Source: Actinomadura violacea
Lineage (GTDB): Bacteria; Actinomycetota; Actinomycetes; Streptosporangiales; Streptosporangiaceae
NCBI RefSeq assembly: GCF_017573465.1
Contig: NZ_JAGEPF010000015.1
Span: forward strand, 186,001 to 250,000
DNA length: 64,000 nucleotides
Direction of reading: 5' to 3'
Shown here: piece by piece, positions 44,078 through 52,142 of the stretch
How the letters are laid out: every line of letters starts with the position of its first letter
How positions within the stretch are numbered: position 1 is the stretch's first letter
Program-made: the position numbers and the translations under genes
Notes under the pieces: model-generated
The model's database searches: none
Seen by the model: the letters and a program-made list of their open reading frames with translations, nothing else
Told to the model about the DNA's origin: nothing

Positions 44078-45148
44078 ATGATCCGGTTCGTGCTCGGCGT
44101 CGAGGACCTCGCCGACACCCGCTTCGCGCTGTCGCCCCTCGGCGAGACGATGGAGAGCCTGCGCGTCCTGCGCGACCCCGGCCGCTACGCGCTGCAGCTG
44201 CCGTGGCGGCGCGACGCACTGTCGCGCCTCGCCGGCGTCGACACCGCGCTGCTGATGGCGCTGGTCGGCGACCGGCACGCCATCCCCGACCACCTCACCC
44301 CCCGGCCCGAGGTGTTCGCGCCCGGCTTCGACGACGAGCTCGCCGCCGCCCGCGCCGCACCGCCCGCCCGGGTCCGCCGCGACCTGCTCGCCGTCCACGC
44401 CCCCGGCCCCCCGCCCGCCGCGCTCGCCGACCCCGCCGACGGCGACGACGCCCGCGTCGCCCGCCTCAACGACGCGATCTGCGACGAGCTGCGCCGCTAC
44501 TGGCGGACCGCCGTCCGCCCGCACTGGCCGCAGATCCGCCTCGTGCTGGAAGCCGACATGACCTACCGCGCCCGCCGCCTGGCCACCGGCGGCGCCCGCG
44601 CGCTGTTCGCCGGCATGCACCCCAACCTGCGCTGGGACGGCGGCGTCCTGCACATCGACCAGATGATCGGCCGGCACACCGTGCACGCCGCCGGCCGCGG
44701 GCTGCTGCTGGTCCCCTCGGTGTTCGCGCACAAACCCGCCCCGCCCGTCAGCGCCGACGAAGCCCCGCTGCTGGTGTATCCGAGCCGCGGCGTCGCCACC
44801 CTGTGGCGCCCCGCACCCGCCGCGGCGGACGACGGCGGCGGTGACGGTGGCGGTGGCGGGGGAGCGCTGGCGGCGCTGCTCGGCGCGCCGCGCGCCCGGC
44901 TGCTGGGCATGCTCGGCGAACCGCTGCCGACCGTGGAGATCGCCCGCCGGCTGGCCGTCACCCCCAGCGCCGTGTCCCAGCACCTGAAGATCCTGCACGC
45001 CGCCGGGCTCGTCGCCCGCGCCCGCGACGGCCGCCACATGCTGTACCGGCGCAGCCCCCTCGGCGACCGCCTCACCGGCCCCCACCCCCACGACGACGAA
45101 CCGTCTTCGTGTTCGAACGAACGTGATGTACGTTGGAAACATGGTTGA
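44078..45148 (+). CDS. DUF5937/ArsR-type winged-helix regulator
   Basis: A 356-residue regulator. The N-terminal 240 residues are of the DUF5937 kind (MIRFVLGVEDLADTRFALSPLGETMESLRVLRDPGRY, IRLVLEADMTYRARRLATGGARALFAGMHPNLRW). An ArsR helix-turn-helix closes it (RLLGMLGEPLPTVEIARRLAVTPSAVSQHLKILHAAGLVARARDGRHMLYRRSPLGDRL). A Gly-rich linker (DDGGGDGGGGGG) joins the two. ATG 44078 has no ribosome site but lies just after GTAGCGTGGCGCTTA, where TAGCGT could be a -10, suggesting a leaderless transcript. The final 20 residues run into palindromes preceding the next gene. Confidence 0.88.
   Translation: MIRFVLGVEDLADTRFALSPLGETMESLRVLRDPGRYALQLPWRRDALSRLAGVDTALLMALVGDRHAIPDHLTPRPEVFAPGFDDELAAARAAPPARVRRDLLAVHAPGPPPAALADPADGDDARVARLNDAICDELRRYWRTAVRPHWPQIRLVLEADMTYRARRLATGGARALFAGMHPNLRWDGGVLHIDQMIGRHTVHAAGRGLLLVPSVFAHKPAPPVSADEAPLLVYPSRGVATLWRPAPAAADDGGGDGGGGGGALAALLGAPRARLLGMLGEPLPTVEIARRLAVTPSAVSQHLKILHAAGLVARARDGRHMLYRRSPLGDRLTGPHPHDDEPSSCSNERDVRWKHG
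45111..45134. promoter_or_regulatory. Palindromes upstream of HAD gene
   Basis: GTTCGAAC (45111-45118) is followed by AACGT-GATGT-ACGTT (45120-45134). They overlap the last codons of the ArsR-type gene and lie 40 bp before the HAD start, a suitable place for an operator. Confidence 0.4.
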
Positions 45149-45173
45149 TCGCACAAGGAGTCAGGGGGCGTCA

Positions 45174-45764
45174 ATGGAATGGGTCGTCGTCGACTACGGC
45201 GAGGTCGTGTGCCACGCACCGCCCGAGGACGCCGTCGCCCGCATCGCCGGCACCGTCGGCGGCGACCCCGCCGCGTTCTGGGACGCCTACTGGGACGGCC
45301 GCGCCGCCTACGACCTCGGCACCGTCGACGCCGCCGGATACTGGGGCGAGCTGTGCGGGCGCCTCGGCCGCGCCGCCACCCCCGCCCTGCTGGAGGTCCT
45401 GGTCCGCCTCGACCTGGAGATGTGGTCCCACCTGGACGAGGGCACCCTGCAGATCCTGCGGGACCTGGACGCGCGCCGCGTCCCCCTGGCGCTGCTGTCC
45501 AACGCGCCGCTGGAGATGGCCCGCCATATCGAGGCCGCGCCGTTCGCCGGGCTGTTCCGCCACCGGTTCTTCTCCGCCGACCTGCGCCTGGCCAAACCCG
45601 ACCCCGCCATCTACGCGCACGTCGCCGGCCACCTCGGCGCCGCGCCCGGCGACCTCACCTTCGTCGACGACCGCCCCGCCAACGTCGAGGCCGCCCGCGC
45701 CGCCGGCCTGCGCGCGTTCCTGTTCACCGGCGCCGACCGCCTCCGCGCCGACCTCGCCCTCTGA
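45174..45764 (+). CDS. HAD family hydrolase (subfamily IA)
   Basis: A 196-residue HAD phosphatase. Motif I is VVVDYGEVV (nucleophile Asp8; the second acid is replaced by Gly, as in YihX-like proteins), motif II is ALLSNAPLE, motif III the Lys in RLAKPDPAIY and motif IV FVDDRPANVEAARAAGLRAFLF. It should dephosphorylate a small metabolite. The start at ATG 45174 has GGGGG eight bases upstream; ATG 45141 is possible and would add 11 residues outside the fold. Confidence 0.9.
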   Translation: MEWVVVDYGEVVCHAPPEDAVARIAGTVGGDPAAFWDAYWDGRAAYDLGTVDAAGYWGELCGRLGRAATPALLEVLVRLDLEMWSHLDEGTLQILRDLDARRVPLALLSNAPLEMARHIEAAPFAGLFRHRFFSADLRLAKPDPAIYAHVAGHLGAAPGDLTFVDDRPANVEAARAAGLRAFLFTGADRLRADLAL

Positions 45765-45785
45765 CCGCACCGCGGCCCGGCGGCG

Positions 45786-46829
45786 TCACAGCAGCGACAG
45801 CTGCTCCGCGGCCGGCGCCGCCGGGGGAGCGGGGAGGCGGCGGTGCGCCGACGGGCCGCGGCGCCCCGCGCCCACCCCGTACCGGTCCGCGAGGTCCCGC
45901 ACCCGCGCCGAGATCCGCCGCTGGTACTCCTGCGGCGCGTACGCGCCGGACCCGTACAGCCGCGCGTACGGGACGACCAGCCGCGGATGGTGCTCGCGCA
46001 GCCAGGCCATGAACCATTCGCGGGCGCCGGGCCGCAGATGCAGCGTGATCGCCGACACCGACGTCGCGCCCGCCTCGGCGGCCTGCCGCACCGCCGCCTC
46101 CAGCTGCGCCGGCGAGTCCGACAGGTAGGGGATCACCGGGCCCATCAGCACCGAGCAGCCGATCCCCGCCTCGTTCAGCCGCGCGCACACCTCCAGCCGC
46201 TTGCGCGGCGACGGGGTGCCCGGCTCCACCAGCCGCCACAGCCCCGCGTCCACCGACCCGACCGACACCGCCGCGCTCACCCGGGTGCGCTCGGCCGCCT
46301 CCTGCAGCAGCGGCAGGTCCCGCAGGATCAGCGACCCCTTGGTCAGGATCGAGAACGGGTTCGCCGCGTCGCGCAGCGCCGCGAGGATCCCCGGCATCAG
46401 CCGGTAGCGGCCCTCGGCGCGCTGGTAGCAGTCGACGTTGGTGCCCATCGCGATGTGCTCGCCGCGCCACCGCGGCGCCGCCAGCTCCGCCCGGACCCGC
46501 TCGGCGGCGTTCACCTTCACCACGATCCGCGAGTCGAAGTCCGCGCCCGCGTCCATCTCCAGGTACTCGTGGGTCTTGCGGGCGAAGCAGTACACGCAGG
46601 CGTGGGTGCAGCCACGGTAGGGGTTGATCGTCCAGCGGAACGGCATCCGCGACGCCTTCGGCACCGCGTTGACCACCGATCGGGCGCGCACCTCGTAGAA
46701 GGTCATCCCGCGGAACTCCGGCGTGTCGAACGTGCGCGCAACCCCCCGCTCGATCAGCGGCACGGCCGCGCCGCCGGTCCCGTCGCCGCCGCCGTCGTCT
46801 TCGGAAAGCCGCAGGTGATCCCAGCGCAC
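45786..46829 (-). CDS. Rv2578c family radical SAM protein
   Basis: A 347-residue radical SAM enzyme of the SplB-like group. The cluster ligands are C74, C78 and C81 in YRGCTHACVYCFARKTHEYL, preceded by the family motif MPFRWTINP. VKVNAAERVRAEL, IAMGTNVDCYQRAEGRYRLMPGIL and FSILTKGSLILRDLPLL are strongly conserved in the family. The reaction is unknown; kinship to spore photoproduct lyase and an SOS box 47 bp upstream suggest a part in DNA damage responses. The last 30 residues are low complexity. Confidence 0.93.
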   Translation of the reverse strand: MRWDHLRLSEDDGGGDGTGGAAVPLIERGVARTFDTPEFRGMTFYEVRARSVVNAVPKASRMPFRWTINPYRGCTHACVYCFARKTHEYLEMDAGADFDSRIVVKVNAAERVRAELAAPRWRGEHIAMGTNVDCYQRAEGRYRLMPGILAALRDAANPFSILTKGSLILRDLPLLQEAAERTRVSAAVSVGSVDAGLWRLVEPGTPSPRKRLEVCARLNEAGIGCSVLMGPVIPYLSDSPAQLEAAVRQAAEAGATSVSAITLHLRPGAREWFMAWLREHHPRLVVPYARLYGSGAYAPQEYQRRISARVRDLADRYGVGAGRRGPSAHRRLPAPPAAPAAEQLSLL

Positions 46830-46875
46830 ACCCGCCCCCTTTCGAACATGTGAACGATCTGCTGCGCCGCCAGTA

Positions 46876-46891
46876 TGGAACGCGTGTTCGA
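46876..46891. promoter_or_regulatory. SOS (LexA) box
   Basis: TGGAACGCGTGTTCGA contains GAAC-N4-GTTC with a matching CGA flank on one side, the actinobacterial LexA consensus. It lies between the radical SAM gene and the divergent glycosidase gene. The mycobacterial homologue Rv2578c has been described as part of the LexA regulon, as I recall it. Confidence 0.75.
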
Positions 46892-47007
46892 AGATCGCAA
46901 CGGGTGCGGGCGGGCGGCGAAACGGGACGGGGCGGGAGGGTGAGGCATCACACGGACATCATCGTTACGTCCGTACCACCGCAACGGATGCGTAACAATG
47001 GCTCGCT

Positions 47008-48618
47008 ATGGCATGGCGAACGGGGACGCGGATCCGGGCGACGGCGGCGGTGCTGGCGGCCGGTGCGATGACGGGCACGGCGGGCTGCGGCGTGCCCGCC
47101 TTCGGCGGCGGCGACGACGGCGACCGCGCCGGGCCCGTCACCGCCGGCGCCAGACCCGAATGCCCCAAGGTCGCCGCGCCCGACGGCGACGGCCCCGCCC
47201 GGCAGGTCCGCGGCATGTGGATCGCCACCGTCGGCAACACCGACTGGCCCGCCGAGCCCGGCGAGTCCGCCGCCAAGCAGAAGAAGCAGTTCACCCGGCT
47301 GCTCGACACCGCCAAGGCGATGAACATGAACGCGGTGTTCGTGCAGATCCGCCCCGACTCCGACGCGTTCTACCCCTCCCCGTACGAGCCGTGGTCGCAG
47401 TGGCTCACCGGCACCCAGGGCAAGAACCCCGGCTACGACGTCCTGAACTTCATGGTCGAGCAGGCGCACGCGCGGAACCTGGAGTTCCACGCCTGGTTCA
47501 ACCCCTACCGCGTCAGCCGCCAGGACGACCTGAAGAAACTCGCCGCGAGCAGCCCCGCCCGCCGCCACCCCGACTGGGTCCGCAAGTACGGCGGCGGCCT
47601 GTGGTACGACCCGGGCCTGCCGCAGGTCCGCGACCTGGCGACCAAGGCCGTCCTGGACGTCGTCCACAAGTACGACATCGACGCCGTCCACTTCGACGAT
47701 TACTTCTACCCCTACCCCGAGGACGGCGACTTCCCCGACTCCGCCGCCTACAAGGCCTACGGCAAGGGCCTGTCCAAGGCGAACTGGCGGCGCCGCAACG
47801 TCGACACCCTCGTCCAGACCCTCTCCCAGCAGATCCACCAGGCCAAACCCTGGGTCCGGTTCGGCATCAGCCCGTTCGGGGTGTGGCGCAACAAGAGCAG
47901 CGACCCGAACGGGTCGCCCACCAGCGCCCTGCAGAGCTACGACGACATCTACGCCGACACCCGCGGCTGGATCAAGAAGGGCTGGCTGGACTACGTCACC
48001 CCCCAGCTGTACTGGCCGATCGGCGACGCCCGCGCCGACTACGCCAAGCTCGTCGCCTGGTGGGCCGACCAGGTCAAGGGCACCGGCGTGCAGCTGACCA
48101 TCGGGCAGGCCGGCTACCGCGTCGGCGAACCCGGCCCCTGGAAGAAGCCCGCCGAGCTGTCGCGGCACCTCACCCTCAACCGCAAGTACCCGCAGGTCCG
48201 CGGCGACGTGTTCTTCAGCGCCGCCGACATCGCCGGCAACCGCCGCGGGTTCGCCGCCCGCATCCGCGACGACCACTACTCCCGCCCCGCGATCCCGCCC
48301 GCCGTCGCCGGCCGCGGCGGGCACGCCCCGCCGCCCGTCCAGGACACCAAGGCCGCCCCCGACGGCAAGGGCATCAAGGTGCAGTGGCGCCCCTCCCAGG
48401 GCGCCGCCTCCTACGCGGTGTACCGGGCCGACGGCAAGACCGCCGCGTGCGCGCCCCTGGGCGGCGCCCGGCTGATCGGCGACGTCCGCGGCGGCGGCGT
48501 CATCGACCCCTCCGCCAAGCCCGGCCGCGCCTACACCTACTACGTCACCGCCCTGGACCGCCTCCACCACGAGAGCGCTCCCGCACGCGGCTCAACGGTT
48601 ACCGCCGCCGAAGGATAA
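47008..48618 (+). CDS. Glycosyl hydrolase-like 10 (DUF187, YngK-type) lipoprotein
   Basis: A 536-residue exported lipoprotein. The signal peptide ends in a lipobox with Cys27 (TAG-C). The GHL10 catalytic barrel begins RQVRGMWIATVGNTDWPAEPGES and includes MNAVFVQIRPDSDAFYPSPYEPWSQWLTG, FHAWFNPYRVS, DIDAVHFDDYFYPYP and ITPQLYW-like VTPQLYWPIG; acidic residues in these match the presumed active site. A fibronectin type III-like domain closes the protein (GIKVQWRPSQGAASYAVYRADG). It is thought to act on peptidoglycan or related glycans. The preceding AACAATGGCTCGCT has no strong ribosome site. Confidence 0.9.
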   Translation: MAWRTGTRIRATAAVLAAGAMTGTAGCGVPAFGGGDDGDRAGPVTAGARPECPKVAAPDGDGPARQVRGMWIATVGNTDWPAEPGESAAKQKKQFTRLLDTAKAMNMNAVFVQIRPDSDAFYPSPYEPWSQWLTGTQGKNPGYDVLNFMVEQAHARNLEFHAWFNPYRVSRQDDLKKLAASSPARRHPDWVRKYGGGLWYDPGLPQVRDLATKAVLDVVHKYDIDAVHFDDYFYPYPEDGDFPDSAAYKAYGKGLSKANWRRRNVDTLVQTLSQQIHQAKPWVRFGISPFGVWRNKSSDPNGSPTSALQSYDDIYADTRGWIKKGWLDYVTPQLYWPIGDARADYAKLVAWWADQVKGTGVQLTIGQAGYRVGEPGPWKKPAELSRHLTLNRKYPQVRGDVFFSAADIAGNRRGFAARIRDDHYSRPAIPPAVAGRGGHAPPPVQDTKAAPDGKGIKVQWRPSQGAASYAVYRADGKTAACAPLGGARLIGDVRGGGVIDPSAKPGRAYTYYVTALDRLHHESAPARGSTVTAAEG

Positions 48619-48674
48619 TGATCATGCTCCGTGGGGAAGAACACAGCACTGCCCGCCCCCCGGAGGTATTGAGC

Positions 48675-48878
48675 ATGGCGCTGTCGATGGAGGAACAGCG
48701 GATCCTCACCCAGATCGAGGTCCGCCTGAGCGAGGACGACCCGCGGCTGGCCGGCCGCCTCGCACGGCTCGGCACCCCCCGCGGCCGCCGCGCCCGCCTG
48801 ATCACCGCGACCGCGATCGCCGCCGTCGTCGTGCTGGCGGCCATCGGAGCCGCGATCGCCGCCGCCCTGCTGCAGTGA
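48675..48878 (+). CDS. DUF3040 family small membrane protein
   Basis: A 67-residue protein: MALSMEEQRILTQIEVRLSEDDPRLAGRLARL followed by one membrane helix (ITATAIAAVVVLAAIGAAIAAALL). This is the DUF3040 pattern of actinobacteria, though with one helix instead of two. ATG 48675 has GGAGG nine bases upstream; a longer frame upstream is not supported. It lies 56 bp after the glycosidase and may be cotranscribed. Function unknown. Confidence 0.85.
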   Translation: MALSMEEQRILTQIEVRLSEDDPRLAGRLARLGTPRGRRARLITATAIAAVVVLAAIGAAIAAALLQ

Positions 48879-49016
48879 CCCGCCCCACCACCCGCCCCGG
48901 CCGCCCTCCACCCCACCGCCGCGCACCACCACCGAACGCACACCCTTGAGCACAACGCGGGCTTGAACACGACCGCACCGACCGCGGGCCCCGCACCGGG
49001 CCCCTGAGACGGCGAA

Positions 49017-49059
49017 CGCCGAGGCCCCGGCGAGAATAGATCTCGCCGGGGCCTCGGCG
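49017..49059. terminator. 19-bp perfect hairpin
   Basis: The arms 49017-49035 and 49041-49059 are exact complements around ATAGA. It is a strong candidate for the terminator of the glycosidase-DUF3040 unit, although only CTTA follows. Confidence 0.75.
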
Positions 49060-49249
49060 CTTAGGCCGGTGTGGTGGTCGCCTCACGGCGAAAGGCACAA
49101 CGAGGTTCCAGCCCGGACCGTACGGACCGGCGGTATTCCCCGAAGGCGTTGTGTAGAGCCCGGGGGACACATGCCACACCGACGCCACCCACCATAACGG
49201 CAACCGGACCCTGCTCATTCCACCGGGGCCGTCCGCGTGTCCACCATCA

Positions 49250-49267
49250 CCTCACCCGCGGGTGAGG
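49250..49267. repeat. 18-bp perfect palindrome
   Basis: CCTCACCCG joins directly to CGGGTGAGG. It lies 148 bp before the ATPase start and could be an operator. Confidence 0.4.
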
Positions 49268-49415
49268 GTTCCCTGCGCCCGTGCACCGCCCCCGCGCCCG
49301 ATGCGTCCCTGAAGATGGACCGACGCGGGCACCACCGGAACCAGCCACCGGGACGGGGAACACCCGGCGGCGCCACCGGCCCGCGCACACCGCCCACGGC
49401 GAGGAGACGGGGAAA

Positions 49416-50024
49416 GTGGCACCCGAGGGGCACGGCACCGAGACAGGCACCGACGTCATCGATCCGGCCGCCGGCGGGCCCACCGCCGCACCGGCCACCG
49501 AACACGGGCGAGGGGAGGCCGCCGCGGCGGGGGAGCGGCACCGCGCGCCCGAGGACCCGCGCGGCGCGCGCCCCGCCGCGTCCTGGGAACTGCCCGCCGA
49601 ACCGCGCAGCGCCGCCCGCGCACGCGCCCTCACCGCGCGGACCCTCGACGCCTGGCACGTCACCGACCCCGGCGACGTCGCCGACATCGTGCTGATCGTG
49701 GACGAACTGGTCACCAACGCGGTCGTGCACGGCACCGGACCCGTCCGCCTCGGGCTGCGCCTGGACGGCGGCCGCCTCACCGGCGAGGTCGGCGACACCG
49801 ACCCCGCCGCGCCCGGCCCCGCGCGGCCCGCGCCGCCCGTCCTGGACTGGGCCGAGGCCGGCCGAGGCCTGCTGCTGGTCACCGCGCTCGCCACCGGATT
49901 CGGCGCCCGCCCCCACCCCGCCGGCAAGACCGTCTGGTTCACCCGCGACCTGCACCAACCCGGCGGCCACCGCCCCACCGCGAACACGCCCGTCACCGCC
50001 GGCGCCGCCCCGGCCCGCAACTGA
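49416..50024 (+). CDS. ATP-binding regulatory protein (RsbW-like HATPase)
   Basis: A 202-residue protein with a GHKL ATPase domain in its second half: the N box is DIVLIVDELVTNAVVHG, followed by VRLGLRLDGGRLTGEVGDTDP (G1-like) and GRGLLLVTALATGFG (G2). Such stand-alone domains are usually anti-sigma serine kinases. The N-terminal 65 residues are low complexity (Gly, Pro, Glu). GTG 49416 was chosen because GAGGAG lies about ten bases upstream. No anti-anti-sigma or sigma gene is adjacent, so its partner is unknown. Confidence 0.8.
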   Translation: MAPEGHGTETGTDVIDPAAGGPTAAPATEHGRGEAAAAGERHRAPEDPRGARPAASWELPAEPRSAARARALTARTLDAWHVTDPGDVADIVLIVDELVTNAVVHGTGPVRLGLRLDGGRLTGEVGDTDPAAPGPARPAPPVLDWAEAGRGLLLVTALATGFGARPHPAGKTVWFTRDLHQPGGHRPTANTPVTAGAAPARN

Positions 50025-50134
50025 ACCCGGCCCCCGCCAGGGCGGTGGCGGGCCGGGACCGGCGGCGGGCCGGGACCGGCGGCGGTTCGCAGGCGCGTAC
50101 CGGCCGAACCGGTTCGCGGCTATCCTCGGCGACC

Positions 50135-50707
50135 ATGACCCCCTCCGCCCCCGTCCGCCGGGGCGCCGGGCGGCCCTGCCTGGACTTCACCGGGACCCTG
50201 CGGCACCGCGGCGCCGCCCGGGCCGTCGAGGAGCTCACCGACCCCGCCGCCCTCGACGCCTGGATCCACCGGTGCGGCCCCTACGACCGCGCCGAGGACG
50301 CCGGACGCGCCGACGCCGCCGACCTGCTGGCCGCGCGCGTCCTGCGCGAGGCGATCCACCGGCTCGTCACCGCCGCCCGCGACGGCGGCGGCCCCGCCGC
50401 CTGCGACGCCGCGTCCCGCGACCGGGTGAACTCCGCCGCCGCCCGCCCCGTGCCCGTCCCCGCCCTCGACGCCGCCGGACGGCTGCGCCACCACGCCGCC
50501 GAACCCGTCGCCGCGGCCCTCGCCGTCCTGGCCCGCGACGCCCTCGACCTGGTCGCCTCCACCGCCCTGGCGCGCGTCCGCGCATGCGCCGGCGACGGAT
50601 GCGGCGCCCTGTTCCTGGACACCTCCCGCCCCGGGACGCGCCGCTGGTGCTCGATGAGCGCCTGCGGCAACCGCGCCAAGAAGGACGCCCCGCACGCCCG
50701 CCACTGA
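50135..50707 (+). CDS. CGNR zinc-finger protein (ABATE domain)
   Basis: A 190-residue protein. The N-terminal ABATE domain (GAGRPCLDFTGTLRHRG...) leads into the CGNR zinc finger, RACAGDGCGALFLDTSRPGTRRWCSMSACGNRAKKDA, with all four cysteines. Proteins of this type are presumed transcription regulators sensing stress. ATG 50135 begins the recognisable domain. It is followed, on the opposite strand, by a WYL regulator gene ending 13 bp away. Confidence 0.88.
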   Translation: MTPSAPVRRGAGRPCLDFTGTLRHRGAARAVEELTDPAALDAWIHRCGPYDRAEDAGRADAADLLAARVLREAIHRLVTAARDGGGPAACDAASRDRVNSAAARPVPVPALDAAGRLRHHAAEPVAAALAVLARDALDLVASTALARVRACAGDGCGALFLDTSRPGTRRWCSMSACGNRAKKDAPHARH

Positions 50708-50719
50708 CCCGGCCGAAGG

Positions 50720-51847
50720 TCACGCCTGCAGCGGGCAGCGGTCCACCACCCGCACCTCCTCCTCAGCGCCGTCCGGCGGCCGCGGCGGCTCGTCGGCCAG
50801 CCGGTCCAGATGCCACTCGATGTGCGCCAGCGGCCCCCGCCACCCCGCCAGCAGATCCGCCAACGGGCGCGGCGGGCCCGGCCCCCCGTACGGGCGCGGA
50901 TCGGGCAGCTCCCCCTCCCACAGGGCGTCGTCGCAGTCGGCCGCCCAGTGCGCCGCCGCCTCCAGCACCTGGTTCAGATCCCGCGCCAGATCCCCCAGCG
51001 AGCGCAGCGCCATCGCGTCCTGGATCATCCGCTCCCGCGCGTCGTAGGGCAGCTCCCGGTCGAACACCGGCGGGAACGCCGGACGCCGCCCCTCCAGCAC
51101 CGGGTCCTCGCCCGTCGCCGCCGCCCGGACCGCCGCCAGCTGCCAGCGCGTCCACTCCGCCAGATGCCCCAGCACGCCCCGCAGCGCCGCCGCGCCCTCA
51201 CCACCGCCGCGGACCTCGGCGGCCGCGTCCCGCAGCCGCCCCCGCACGAACTCCAGCCGGTCCAGCGTCCACGCCCGCGCCCGCGCCGCCCCCACCGGGC
51301 TCCGCCGCCGCGCGCCGGGCGCCGGACGCGGCATCGGCACCCGCAGCGCCGCCAGCAGCCCGTCCAGGTCCCGCACGTCCGCGCCGCGCCCCGACAGCAC
51401 CGCCGCGCCCACCCGGTCCAGCCGGAACATCCGCGGCCCGTCCCGCATCAGGCACCACCCCACCAGGTACTCCCCGTAGGGGGCGGTGACCAGCCCGTGC
51501 GCCTCCACGTCCCGGAAACTGCGCGCCCCCGCCTGATCGGTGTAGGCGAGCCGGACGACCCGGCGCCGCCGCACCGCCTCGGCGAGGGTGTCGCGGACCG
51601 GGCCCATCAGCGACGCGACCTCGCTCAACGGCTCCGGCTCCGCCGGCTCCTCCAGCACGTACCCGCGGCGGCCCGGCTGCCGGACCTGCAGCCCGCCGTG
51701 CGTCAGCAGCTCCAGGTCGCGGCGGACCGTCCGCTCGCCGACCTCCAGCCGCGCGGCCAGCTCCCGCGGCTCCAGCGGCACCGGTGCGGCGGCGCGCAGC
51801 TCCGCGACCAGCGCCAGCAGCCGGTCCACCCGATCGACATGCTCCAC
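50720..51847 (-). CDS. WYL-domain regulator with C-terminal DinB-like helical domain
   Basis: A 375-residue protein. Residues 1-60 are an HTH (VDRVDRLLALVAELRAAAPVPLEPRELAARLEVGERTVRRDLELLTHGGL), 80-180 the WYL domain (RRRRVVRLAYTDQAGARSFRDVEAHGLVTAPYGEYLVGWCLMRDGPRMFRLDR). About 170 residues follow that do not look like the usual WCX domain: LDRLEFVRGRLRDAAAEV, LGHLAEWTRWQLAAVRAAA, RDLNQVLEAAAHWAADCD and LAHIEWHLDRL, a helical bundle with spaced histidines like DinB proteins. GTG 51847 was chosen to begin the HTH; no strong ribosome site decides it. Confidence 0.82.
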   Translation of the reverse strand: MEHVDRVDRLLALVAELRAAAPVPLEPRELAARLEVGERTVRRDLELLTHGGLQVRQPGRRGYVLEEPAEPEPLSEVASLMGPVRDTLAEAVRRRRVVRLAYTDQAGARSFRDVEAHGLVTAPYGEYLVGWCLMRDGPRMFRLDRVGAAVLSGRGADVRDLDGLLAALRVPMPRPAPGARRRSPVGAARARAWTLDRLEFVRGRLRDAAAEVRGGGEGAAALRGVLGHLAEWTRWQLAAVRAAATGEDPVLEGRRPAFPPVFDRELPYDARERMIQDAMALRSLGDLARDLNQVLEAAAHWAADCDDALWEGELPDPRPYGGPGPPRPLADLLAGWRGPLAHIEWHLDRLADEPPRPPDGAEEEVRVVDRCPLQA

Positions 51848-52142
51848 ACGCCCATCGTCACCCCGGCCGCCGACAATATGCGGCCGCGAACCCGCCTGTA
51901 ACCCCCACGACACAGCCGATCCCGCCGCCCCGCCCGGCCGCGGGCCATGGGGGGCCGACGTTGTTCACGGCCGGTTCGGGGGCCTGGGCCGGCGGAACAC
52001 CCCGGGGCCCGTCGTGCGCCCGCAGGTGAGGCGTTAATGCAGGTCAAACAGGGTGGCGTAACAGTGGCGTAATCTTCGTCCGGCATCCTGGACGAGGGGT
52101 GGGCCGCCGCGCGGGCGGCGCGCACGAGCGCGAGGGAGGGGC

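Larger units (their letters stand above)
48879..49415. other. Intergenic region with hairpins
   Basis: A 537-bp gap between the DUF3040 gene and the ATPase gene. It contains a long perfect hairpin (49017-49059) and an 18-bp palindrome (49250-49267). Open frames are present on both strands but lack family features and ribosome sites. I see no further feature. Confidence 0.5.

Noticed and set aside
46842..46856. A second possible LexA site, CGAACATGTGAACG
   Set aside because: The half-sites are in direct rather than inverted orientation (GAAC...GAAC), so it does not fit the LexA consensus.
49060..49218. A minus-strand open frame before the ATPase gene
   Set aside because: It has no ribosome site or recognised domain and includes the terminator hairpin in its coding part.
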